Source of the DNA: Charina bottae | Taxonomy: Eukaryota; Chordata; Lepidosauria; Squamata; Charinaidae | Assembly (NCBI GenBank): GCA_023362775.1 | Contig: JALMGJ010000029.1 | Location: 1,268,001 to 1,332,000 of the forward strand | DNA length: 64,000 nt | Direction of reading: 5' to 3' | Shown: positions 13,601-25,600 of the stretch, piece by piece | Layout of the letters: each line of letters starts with the position of its first letter | Position numbering within the stretch: the stretch's first letter is position 1 | Translations under genes and position numbers: made by a program | Notes under the pieces: model-generated | The model's database searches: none | What the model saw: the letters and a program-made list of their open reading frames with translations, nothing else | Told to the model about the DNA's origin: nothing

Positions 13601-16600
13601 CCTACGCGGAATCCTGGCAGGGCAGGTTTGGAGGCAGCAAGACACAAGGCAGGCACTAGGACCTGCGTGGAATCACAGCAGGTTTGGAGGCAGCAGGGCA
13701 CAAGGCAGGCACTAGGACCTGCGTGGAATCCTGGCAGGGCTCGGAGGCAGAAGCAGCCGCGACACACCCAGACACTGCAGCCGATACACTAATGTGTTGC
13801 AACACACAGTTTGGAAAGCTCTGATCTATGGTATACTGTGCAAAAGAACAACTATTCTTTCTGCACGAATGCCTACGACAGCATGCCCTGCCCACCAGTG
13901 TCAGATACAAACCTCCAATAAACTGCACAACTGGATGGAAAATAGCTAAACAAAGGGGCTGAAAAATGATAATGGCTAATGATCATGGATGCTCATCTCA
14001 GACTAGACAAATACCAGCACACCACAGATAACCTCAAGCAGCAACTGGAATAAACCATGACCCCAGAACACAAAATGCTGACAACCACCATCAAGACTAC
14101 ATCTCTAAGACAAGCTGAAAAAAGGGAAACACAACTCCAAACCAAACTGCTCAAGCTAAACCCCAGGTAAAGGTAAAGGTAAAGGTTCCCCCCGCACATT
14201 TGTGCAGTCGTGTCCGACTCTAGGGGCCGGTGCTCATCTCCGTTTGTTAGCTGAAGAGCCAGCGTTGTCCGAAGACGCTTCCGCGGTCATGTGGCCGGCA
14301 TGACACATGCGGAACGCTGTTACCTTCCCACCGAAGTGGTACCTATTCATCTCCTTGCATTTGCATGCTTTCGAATTGCTAGGTTGGCAAGAGCTGGGGC
14401 TAGTGCGGGAGCTCACTCCGTCACACGGGACTAGGGATTCGAACCTCCTAACTTGCAATCTTCCAATCGACAAGCCTGGCGTCTTACCCGCTGAGCCACC
14501 ACGCCCCATTATATCTTCCTGAAGATATAATGTATGTATGTATTTTTGTATGTATTGTGTTCTGTTCATAACTGTGGTTCAGTTATGTACTGTAATTCTG
14601 ATAGTTCCATTTGTTTTTACATGCATGATGGGGTATAATGTATATGCATATATTCAGTGATAAACATGTACTTACAAAGGTGCCTTTTAGGTATTGTTAT
14701 ATAGGCCATTATATCTTCCTGATTATACCCCATCATGCATGTAAAAACAAATGGAACTATCAGAATTACAGTACATAACTGAACCACAGTTATTATGAAC
14801 TGAACACAATACATACAAAAAGCCAAATAATTACTGGAGGACAAAGAAACCTACACCCCAGTAAACACCAACCCAATACAGAAACTGGACAACCTGATCA
14901 AGAGAACCCTCAATGACCTAACCAAGAAAGGTCAAATCACAAATGAAGAACAGTGGCGGATGAAAAGCAGTGGACCCGTCCTGCCACACTTCTATGGATG
15001 CCCAAAAATACACAAGCCCATCCAATTGTATTGTTACCAGGAACCCCAACATACAACATGACCAAAGAACTTACAAAAAAGCTTGGACATCTCTCAGAGG
15101 GGAGCAAATATTCTATGAACTCCTCCCTACAGTCCCTCCAGAAAATCAGAGACCTAAAAATAGAAGAAGATGAAGATGGTCACACAGCTACCTAGAAACA
15201 TATTTAGGATTCCCTTACCAACTTTGCTCAGACTGAAGAAGCTCCTTGGATAAGGAGCGAAACGTTTCCACTGAGAAAATAGAAATCCAGTTGACATGAT
15301 TCAAGCTACAGACAATTCCACCTGGATGACTGAGAACCTTCATAGACAGAAGAAGATGAAATTATGGATTCATTCGATCTCACAGCACTCTTTACATCCA
15401 TCGATCCAGAATTACGAAAAGAATCCATGGCAGCAGTACTACACAACACACCCAACCTAGCCAAAAACACCAAGATCGAAATACCCAGAATCATGGACCT
15501 CATCAGCCTCACTGCCTACTTTCAATTTGATGGACAAACATACCAACAAGTCAGATTCAAAATGGTTTAAATTCAAAATGTTTTGCGCATTACTACTCCA
15601 CAATCAGGGGGCGTGGTGGCTCAGTGGGTAAGACTTGTCGATCGGAAGATTGCAAGTTCGGAGGTTTGAATCCCTAGCCCCGCGTGACGGAGTGAGCTCC
15701 CGCACTAGCTCCAGCTCTTGCCAACCTAGCAATTCGAAAGCATGCAAATGCAAGTAGATGGATAGGTACCACTTCGGTGGGAAGGTAACAGCGTTCCGCG
15801 CGCGTCATGCGGCCACATGACCGCGGAAGCGTCTTTGGACAACGCTGGCTCTTCGGCTAAGAAACGGAGATGAGCACCGGCCCCTAGAGTCGGACACGAC
15901 TGCACAAATGTGCGGGGGGGGGGGGACCTTTACCTTTACCTTTTTACTCCACAATATCTACTTCACTGTCATCACATTTTGACCCGAAAGTTGATATACT
16001 GTATTAGTCTGCTTTGCTGCAAGTATTTCCTTTAAGGTGACGTATGCTTTTATTGATGCAAAAGAAATTCCCTGGCCGACAACAATCTTGGTTCCTATTT
16101 ATTCATTTGTGGACTCCCCTAAGTAATGTGCTAAAGCTAATAGGCCAAGGAAAGAGTGCCTGGGTAGGACTCTCTGTCAGCCACGCAGTGATGTCTCAGC
16201 ATTATGTCATCCTAGATAGTTTTACAATTGAATTCAGGATAACATGAACACAGTGCTGAAGAGGAAAGAAGCAAATATAGCATCTGCATAATACAAGCTA
16301 TTTTGAGGAAGAACACAAATAGAATACTGCTGAAAGGTACCTTAGCCTTTTCCAAACAGCACTTTTTAATATAGGGGCATTTCACAGGAAGAAGCACTGA
16401 TTTTTGTTTCAACCTTCTTTGCTGTGATATCTGGGCTTGGAAACCGGGGCTGTCCTAGCCATCAGGAGGCGATCAGAATTTGTGATGATGCTACCTGCTG
16501 AAGCCTATGGATGCCCTTTGTAAGCTGTGGGGTGGAAAGGGGGGTACCTGCAGGGTGTGGTCAAAAACAGGCAAGACAACGGCCATGGTGGTGCGATGGT

Positions 16601-19600
16601 TTTTGTGAACCCTGCAGACACCCCTGGATAGGAGGAAAGGGTTGCAGAATTCCCCACTCCACGTATGCAGAAAGGCATCATCCAGCATGTTGCCAAACGT
16701 GCAAAACCAGCCATCACCAGTAGTCCAAAGGAAATTGATATCCCAACAGCTAGAAAGGCCAGCCAGAAAACTTCAGTGTAGCTTTGACTTTGGAGTGGTA
16801 TTTAAGCTGCAGCCTGGGAGCCCAGAAGGTCATTTTTAACTTCAATTAAATGTCCTCAGTCTGTGAGTGAGACAGTGAAGATACCATGGCAATTCATGAG
16901 TGCCAACGTAGGAGTGTCAATTGCAGAAAAGTTGCAGATTCTGTGCCCATTTGCTTGCTTGCGGTTACAGAACACGGATGTGAAGTTGTCTGAAGCAACA
17001 TAATTACATAATGTGATTGCAGTGGATGGGTGCAAAGGCTTTCACACTTTGAAGATGGAAAGTAGCTCAAGAAAAATGACATGGTGCAACTTATCAAGTG
17101 GACACCATACATTCAGAAACTAGTCATCTGAAGTCACTAGAAAGGTGAGAAGTGAATGAGAGATGCTGTTGTACATTCCGAAGTTCTTCCCACCGGCAAA
17201 GGGATTTGAGAGCTGTGAGTGGGAGGCACGGTTGCGTTTGATGCAAATCCTGGGAATGCACTGTAAGAAACTTCTGTTGAAAAATCCTCACATGGAATCT
17301 AGTTAGTGGCAGTAAGTCGATTGTTGCTGCTTCTCTGAGCAGTGAGTAGCAAATCTACAACACACCAAGAGATGTCTTGAGTTAATACTCAGAGCTGCAG
17401 TGCTGTGTCCTATGGAAGAAACACCTCTGCTTGCCATGAGTTTAAAAAATCTGAGAAGGCACCAAGGAACAACTGAAGAACAGACTTCTGGAAGTTGACT
17501 CAAGGCTCACTATCTTTGAGAATCCAAGCAATATTGTGGGTGTGACTGGACGGCAAATGCTGAGTAGGCACTGAAATTTGCCAGCTACTTATGTAACAAG
17601 AAACCTAACTACTGTTGAGTCCTTAATGCAGAGCTTTCCAAACTGTGTGTCGCGACACAAAAGTGTGTCGCCACACACAGTCTGGTGTGTCGCCACACAA
17701 CCCGGAAGCGCCGATCATCATCAGCACTTCCGGGTTTTCCCGCAGCGACACACCAACGGCGGCGCGTAAAAAATGAAAGTGGCAGCAGCGCTTCCGGGGT
17801 TTTGCGCGCTGCCGCAACGGCGGCACTTCCGGGTTTTCCCGCGGCGACACACCAACGGCAGTTGGTGTGTCACCGCGGGAAAACTTTGGAAAGCCCTGCC
17901 TTAATGAGCTACTATTACTTCCATGCACTTTGGATGGGTGGAAAATCTAAAGGGAAGTTGGTTGTAAGAGTCACAGAGATGGTTTCAACAACACATCCAT
18001 GAATATGCTTTAAGCCTGGGAAACAAACCAGTAGAAACTCAGACTAGCAGTGGTCTAAGTCCCTGGGTATAAGAGGGAGTAGAGGGAAAACACAGGCAGA
18101 TTCTGTTACCTGAGTCAATCCCAGTAAAGGAGAGCTCCACTCAAACTTGTACAGAAGATTGCCTGACATGGCCCACCTCAAAGGGCTGACACTGGTTCAG
18201 AAATCTCTATCCCATGAGGGTCTGGATGGGAAGTCATTTGTGTAGCCCAGACAAAGAAAACTGAGGACTTCAGAGTCTGAAACCAAGGTCAAGAATGGAA
18301 CAGTTACTAAGTTGACTGATTACACTGAAGTTGTTTTTTTGGTGTCTTCACCCATATGATGGGTAATCAGGATGGCCACCATGGCACGGATCTTCTGGAA
18401 ACTGTTCAAGACTGAATTGCTCCAGAGAGCTTAGAGCGAATGAGACAATGCTCACATACAGTATGGTAGATGGTTTTGTATTTGATTCGTGTATTTTTAA
18501 GGATTGGTTTTATGTTTACACCATGGGTGTTTTATTGTATTATTGTATGTTGTTGTGAACTACTGAAAGTCCTTTTGATTGCAGCAGGACAAATTGATTG
18601 ATCAAATACATAAATAAATCTTGCCAATTTGGGGAATTTGAAAATGAAGGCAACTTTCAACAATAGAAATTACCGGTATGAACAAAAAGAATCCTAGCCC
18701 ATCACAGGATATTTACACCTTCCACCCTCCATTTACTATGCCCTCTATAAAATGTTCTAATGCCCACAGGCTAAGTCACAAAATTTCCAATAAATCCAGT
18801 ACTTTAAACAGCAGAAAGTCAGCTATATTGTTTTATTTCTACAAACTGCCAAGTTGTAAGATTGTGGCAGGCTAAAAATCTAATAATAAAATAAGTAAAA
18901 TGATTTTCAGCAATCTTGCCATCCAAGACAGTACAAACATCTACTTTGCAAGATAGATAATTTCATGCCCCTTGCAGCCACTCACCATTAAGATGGCTAG
19001 ATTCATACAGAGTTTTATTAACCAGATTTATTGAGAGAAAGGTGGTTAGATTACAGAACTTTGGAAACTGGATTTACGCACTTTAGTGCCCCATCTGTCA
19101 GTAAGTGTGTTAGTGTGGGAATCCTGAAGCAGTGGGGAAGTTGCCACTCACTTTTCTGATATGGGAGGATGTGCAAATGCTCCGGCTGTGTATTGTTTTG
19201 CAAACTCCCATCTTTTTCCCCAGTCTCTGAGAAGTCCATTACGGATAGTTGTGTGCAGTGTAGTCCTGGGATATAGTGGGGAAGGTGCTGGGCCAGGACG
19301 AGGAAGACTCTCAAGTCTATCCTCAATCATAGTTCGAATCCTCCTTCAGCCATGGAAAGGCAATGGGTGACTTTAATCTCCCACCAACATATCACAGGTA
19401 GTCTTTGCTTAATGACTGCCCTGTATAGCGACCATTCAAAGTTACAATGGTGCTGAAAAAGTAACTACGACTGGTCCTCGCACTTACAACTGTTGCAGCG
19501 TCCCCACAGTCACGTGATTGAGATTCGGGCACTTCGCAACCGGCATGCATTTATGACGGTTGCAGCCTCCCGCGGTCATGAGATCACCATTTCCGACCTT

Positions 19601-22600
19601 CACAGCTGGCTTCTAATAAGCAAAGTCAATGGGGAAGCCGGCGGTAAAATCGCACGTTGTGGTCACATGATGTCTCACTTAACGACCATGGGTGATTCCA
19701 TTAACGACCGCAGCAGAAGTGATATCGTAAGTCTGTCGCAGGCCCATGATGTTTCACTTAGCGACCATGTCACAGCAATGGAATTGCTAGTCCCAATTGT
19801 GGTCGTTAAGCAAGGACTACCTGTATTGTGTGGATAAAATGAAAGGAAATGGTCACATAAGCTACCTTGAACCTCTAGAACAGTGTTTCTCAACCTTGGC
19901 AGCTTTAAGATGTGTGGACTTCAACACCCAGAATTCCCCAGCCAGCATTCTGGGAGTTGAAGTCCCAGATTCTGGGAGCTGAAGTCCACACATCTTAAAG
20001 TTGCTAAGGTTGAGAAACACTGGTCTAGAGGAAAAGTAGAGTAGAAATCTGGAGAAAATCCTAAATGCACATACACAAGTGCTATTTTGCTCCGTCTAAT
20101 TTTATTCTGTTAATGAAAAAAGACAAGTAAATTGATAGGGCTATAAAAATACAGTGAGAGGGGGCGAATTAGTTGCTCTAGACTACCCTTGTTTTGACAT
20201 CTCAATGCTGTTTGGCATCAATCTTTCTAAAGAACCACCTCATGCAGTTTAGCTGGTCCACCCATCCAGCTGGATTTAATTTCTCTTGCGGGCTTTCCTC
20301 CACTTCCACCTAATCATAGTATCGGTATTCCCTGGCAACGTGTCTTACCTGCTGGGTGCCCGTAACATTGCCGTCTTCTTGTCCCCAGCCCAAAGGCAGC
20401 TTTTAATTGTCCTGATATAAGTGGACCTTGGCGAGTTGGACCATAAGGAAGGCTGAGCGCCGAAGAGTTGATGCTTTCAAACTGTGGTGCTGGAGAGGAC
20501 TCTTGAGAGTCCCTTGGACTGCAAGGAGGTCAAACCAGTCAATCCTAAAGGAAATCAACCCTGACTGCTCATTGGAAGGACAGATGCTGAAGCTGAAGCT
20601 CCAATACTTTGGCCACCTAATGCGAATAGAGGACTCCCTGGAAAAGACCCTGATGCTGGGAAAGACCGAAGGCAAAAGGAGAAGGGGACGGCAGAGGATG
20701 AGATGGTTAGATAGCATCACCGATGTAACGAACATGAATTTGAGCAAACTCGGGGAGACAGTGGAGGACAGGAAGGCCTGGCGTGCTGTGGTCCATGGGG
20801 TCACGAAGAGTCGGACACGACTAAACGACTGAACAACAACAACAACAACAAGTGGACCTTCCCCCTTATTCTGACGCCATCCACGGGCAGCCTCAAGGAA
20901 CGGAAAAGACATGAGCTCTACTGTATATACTCTACTCAGCTTTGTCTCCTCTTCCCTCGGAAGCAGTGACTACAAATGGGCAAGAGAGGGAGGACGACCG
21001 GGTTGAGGAATGGGGACAGCCCATTTCAGCAGTGGGGAAAGGCCTTTGTCAAGATTCACCTGATTACGGACAGTGGATGGCACTGTTCCTTCGCAAACAC
21101 AGAGCTGCCAAGGGATTCCAGATCCAATATTGTTACACAAGTCAAGTTGACATGGATTGCAAGACCCTTGCAGGTTTTGTAATCAGGGGATGTAGGCCAA
21201 ACATTTAGTGCTTGAGCTTCGTGATTTACGGCAGGGAGCATTCTGGCTTTAATTGGGTCCTCTGCACCTCGTCCTTCCGTGCGAATGGCAGCTTTTCTGC
21301 TGCTGAGACCGAGTGACTGGTGTGTCTGTTGCAGATGGTCATTTGGCAGGTGACATTCAGTGTGTAGAGCAGTAATTTTAGAGATACTTCATTAAATGCA
21401 CTTCTGCAGATTGTATTCATCTTTGTATCTATTTTCTCTTCATGTTGGGATATATTCACATCAGCTGAAACCTAAATGGTCACCCCTGTCGGTGGAAGTT
21501 CTTTCCTTTTCTCCCTTTAATATATTTTAAGTGTGGCAACTTAGGGTTTTTTTTTTCCTTCAATGAAAATTAAAATCTCAAGTTATTTTCTGATACAGCG
21601 TGTAGAACTGCAATAATATAAATCATCAGAAGCATTCATAGGCTATTTATTGGCAATCTTACATTTGAGCCCACTTAAAATATATTTGATTTGCTATAAA
21701 AAGAATGTTTACATTCATGAATGTTCTTGAAGTTTTTTTTAACTGTCCTTGAAGTTTTTTTTTAAACGGTATTTATTCAACTTATTAATCACTTAGCATA
21801 TTCAGGGAACTATCCTGTACAAAAATGCAACCTAAGAAAAGCCTGTAGGATTATAAAGCAGAAAGCTAATTCTTGAAAGAGAAAAGGGAATGATTTAAGG
21901 TGTTTTTCACTGGCAATCATGCATCTTTGCTCTTTATGACCAGTGAAATTTCAATCCATTAACAGCACAAGCATACAAGAATTCTTTTGGATCCTTCCCA
22001 AAGAAAGGTCAGACTTTGTTACATGCACACAAACTGATAGAGATTGTTACATTTATGAAATGTATTATTTATCAAGAAAAACAATAATCATAATTGTTTT
22101 CCATTGGTGACACACAGGCTATACCAGAAATACCAGGATGATACCACCGAAGGGGTTCTCTACAAGATGCTCTTGCACAGTTTAGGAGTGGCCGATTTGC
22201 CAAAAGAATTAGCTACTCTCAACAGCACCCCTCCACCGCGAGAGAGTCAACAGGGAGAAGAAAAGAAGCAAGCGGATCTTCCAGACAGGTAGCCCATCTG
22301 TGACTGCTAAAGTAGAGATGTAGTAATTATCCACTCCTTGAAGACCATGGCCTTCATCTGCTCTCAGCAAGTCACAGCATCTCAGAGACCTAAACTGATC
22401 TCAGAAAACTAAGCAGGGTCAGACCTGGTTAGCAGCTGGGAGGAAGACCACATGGAAAGTCCAGGAATGCTAGCTGGACTGGGAAGTTGTAAATTTTCCT
22501 GGAAGGCAGCAATAGCACACCACTTGGGTATTATTGCTTAAGAAAACCACATAGATGCACATAGATGCACTTGAGTCGCTTGACTCAAAGGAGACTTTAT

Positions 22601-25600
22601 CATTGTTTAATTTGCATATTTATCCCCCCCCCTTCTAGGTTGGGGCTGCAGTTCAGACTAAATGCTCTTTTGTTGTTCCTCTGAGTGGAACGTTGATAAA
22701 GAATAGCTTTATTTTAAGTGGCAATTTAGAGCTCTTGCAACCAGCACAGGCCTTGTCAAGCCCAGCAGTCTATTAAAGGTCTGAATGGACTGTTCGCCTG
22801 CATTGCCCCCGATGGATTCTTCTAGCCCAGTGTTTCTAAGCCTTGGCAACTTTAAGACATGCGGACTTCAACTCCCAGAATTCCCCAGCCAGCCTTGCTG
22901 GCTGGAGAATTCTGGGAGTTGAAGTCCGCATGTCTTAAAGTTGCCAAGGCTTAGAAGCACTGTTCTAGCCCATGGAGAATGTAAGCCCAGACACAGTTCA
23001 GGATCTCAGTTTCACAGCAGAATGTGGGGAGTTGCTCAGAGAAATTAATTAGCTGCAGACTCAGAAAAGAAAGAAAAAGATATTATTATAACATATTATA
23101 AGTATCTTATTATTAATGTTATTATAATATTACTATTAATATTAATACTTTGCTTGACATTAATAATTAATAATGCTTGACCCAACAAAATCACTTTTGT
23201 ACTTATTCTGTTATTAGCTTCGGGTATTCTTTGACTCTGGATATGATTAAGGCTGTTGGCTTAGATATTTTTATAAGGAGATTTAGAAAAGACATTAACT
23301 AACTGTAAATACAGATTATCTCCTTCAAGTCTGTCTTGGCTCCTAGTGTCTTCATGGATGTGTCCACTGCTCCCCACCTTTCCTTCAGGGGTTCCCTTAA
23401 TTCCCTCTCCAGTTTTCACCCACTGTTGCCTTGCGAGGTAGGTTGGGCTGAGAGAGCACAACTAGCCCAACATCGCCCAGTGAGCTTCTCCGGCTGTGGG
23501 AGGACTTCAGTCTTCCTACTCCAAGGCACGTAAAACATGGGTGGAGCTTCAATCACACCATCGCAGTCACCACTTTGACTTTTTGGGCCATACCCTGTGG
23601 ACACCCTTGATAACCCGTCTTCCAATTTTAGAATGAAGCAGATTAAAGACCACATCTACAGACATCCCAAGAATAGAACTGTTGACAAAGTCCTTGAAAG
23701 GCTGAGAGAAGGCATCCTGCATCAGGAAACGGGCATGAGGGATGCCTTCCTTGCCTATAACAAGCAAGCTAGTGGGAAGTTGAGTAAAACTGATTTCCGC
23801 AAGGTAAATGGAATGTTATTTGATTTCAATTTACTGTTGGTCATTCAAACCAGTGTTGGTCTTTTGTCTTTCCTCTTGATAGATTCTCAGCTTAGGGTGC
23901 TGCTCCTTGGTTGTTCTTACGAAATGTCTGTAAACAGTTTAGGGGGTTTTATATTTCAGAGTTCCCATTCTCCCACTCATATCATTTTCACATAGCATTG
24001 CTTACATTTTCTGTTGCCACCTTTGGTCTGTAACTTGGACATGACCACATTTAACCTATCAAAAGAGGCTGTGGGACCCAGTCCAGCGGTAGAGAAGCTT
24101 TGGGGGCAGAGGGGCATATTTGGGGGGCATTTGGTGGACCCCTCACAATATAGCTGCCACAGGACATGGGGGCAGTCACATAACCTCGGTTTAGCACAGT
24201 GCTTTCTAAAGTGCCTGCGCTCCCTGCGGCGGGGGTGCGCAGGGGGCAGTGCGCGTGCTCGGCGGCGGCAGCCTCGCTAAAACGTGGAAGTGCTGATGGC
24301 GTGCCGCTGCCGTCTTCGCTGCCACCACTGCCATGCACACGCCACCGCCGCACGGGCCCCCGTGCCACCGCTTCGCAACACACCAAACTGTGTGTTGCGA
24401 CACACTAAAGTGTCGCGACACACAGTTTGGAAAGCTATGGTTTAGCAGATGGCAAACTATTGCCCCATTACTGGTTGTTCTTTGCCAAACCGGCCAGACT
24501 TTGAAGGACCCAAAGACATTCTTGCAAATGCATCTCATGATAGAGAGTAGCCCTTTTCTTTACAACCAACTTCCTAAAAAAATTAAGAAAAGGCAAGTGG
24601 GTAGGGAAGCTGAAGGAACTAAAAGAATTCCCTAACCGCCCAGAGTCCTCTTTGGGGGAGATGGTGCGGTGATAAAAGTCGAAATATAAATAAAAATAAA
24701 ATAAATAAAAGTGTTGTCTGGGTCACCTTGGTGCCCATAGGTGCCCTGTTGCTGCCTGGATTCCTGCCTTGTGCTTGGGCAGGGGGTGGACTAGAAGACC
24801 TCCAAGGTCCCTTCCAACCCTATGACTCTATGATTCTATGGATGTAAAGAATATACCAATGATATAACTGGACATTCTTGTATGCCAGCAACCTGATTGA
24901 AAACGTAGGAATGAAATATATGGATATCTTACCTATTGACTTCAGAAAGGGTCCTGTTCTTGCAGTTGCAACAGTGGCCATGAAATGGGGTTATGTATGG
25001 GGTTTCCATCATGCGGTACTGAGAGCATTGCATCAGTGGGATTAACTCAACAAGATACCATGACGAGATGAATGTTCCTTCCTCACTTCTCCACTCCTGT
25101 AGCTCTAAAATTAAATGTTCAATCTGATAGCAAAAGCTATACTAAAGTACAAAGCTGCTAATCTCTTTTTAAAAGCTTTCAAAATCTACTGAAAAGAGTG
25201 ATAATTTGTTAATTAGCACATTCTCACTTTTTTTCACATTTTTACGCCAGTCAGCCATTCAATGTTTCTTTTTTCTCCAGAGGTACATACGTAAAATAAA
25301 ACAGAATTGCGAGAATAATTACCATTGAAGCAATTACAAAAGGACTAAAAAAATACTGTACAAACACAAAAGAACACGCTCAAATTAGAAATATGGGGTG
25401 GGTGGGTGGACTTGGGATGATTAAGTGGAGGGAACGTTATTAAACAAGATTAAACTGAATTCAGTTCCATTACTACATTTTAATAGCAGTTTCTACAGAT
25501 CTTATATTTTCAAAACTATGTTACTGCAAATTTACTAAATGATGCAGGCTATACAATGGGTGGATTTCTTGAAACAGAAAGTTTTGTCTGTTCAGCATGA

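Larger units (their letters stand above)
13925..15575 (+). pseudogene. Penelope-like retroelement RT remnant, interrupted
   Basis: From about 14830 the frame reads NLIKRTLNDLTKKGQITNEE and then YGCPKIHKPIQL, the PKIHKP motif typical of Penelope-like reverse transcriptases. After the insertion at 15175-15347 it resumes with MDSFDLTALFTSID and LISLTAYFQFDGQTYQQVRF, further RT motifs. A SINE (14167-14507) and a foldback (14543-14821) interrupt the N-terminal part. Frameshifts are present; it ends near 15575 and is inactive. Confidence 0.78.
11931..22117. other. Intron 4-5 (10.2 kb)
   Basis: Contents: CR1 3' end piece 12570-12690 (minus), hAT with minisatellite 12751-13823, Penelope-like remnant 13925-15575 interrupted by a SINE, a foldback and a Penelope fragment, SINE 15605-15944, short TIR repeat 16548-16626, hAT 17629-17898, MITE 19395-19825, palindromic hAT MITE 19881-20022 and BovB 20430-20849. 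Nothing recognised in 11940-12560, 15960-16540, 16630-17620, 17910-19390, 20030-20410 and 20870-22110. Confidence 0.6.
22289..23631. other. Intron 5-6
   Basis: Holds a 5S-rRNA-derived SINE at 22375-22610, a palindromic hAT MITE at 22828-22962, an AT-rich tract at 23075-23185, and the right part of a short TIR repeat at 23537-23609. Nothing recognised in 23190-23530. Confidence 0.6.

Noticed and set aside
15605..15690. tRNA gene at the head of the SINE
   Set aside because: The sequence has A- and B-box-like parts but is fused to a SINE body and occurs at several sites with target duplications, so it is a SINE head.
22390..22450. 5S rRNA gene
   Set aside because: Only the internal promoter part matches 5S rRNA; the rest is SINE body, and a similar piece recurs at 35490 and 8519.
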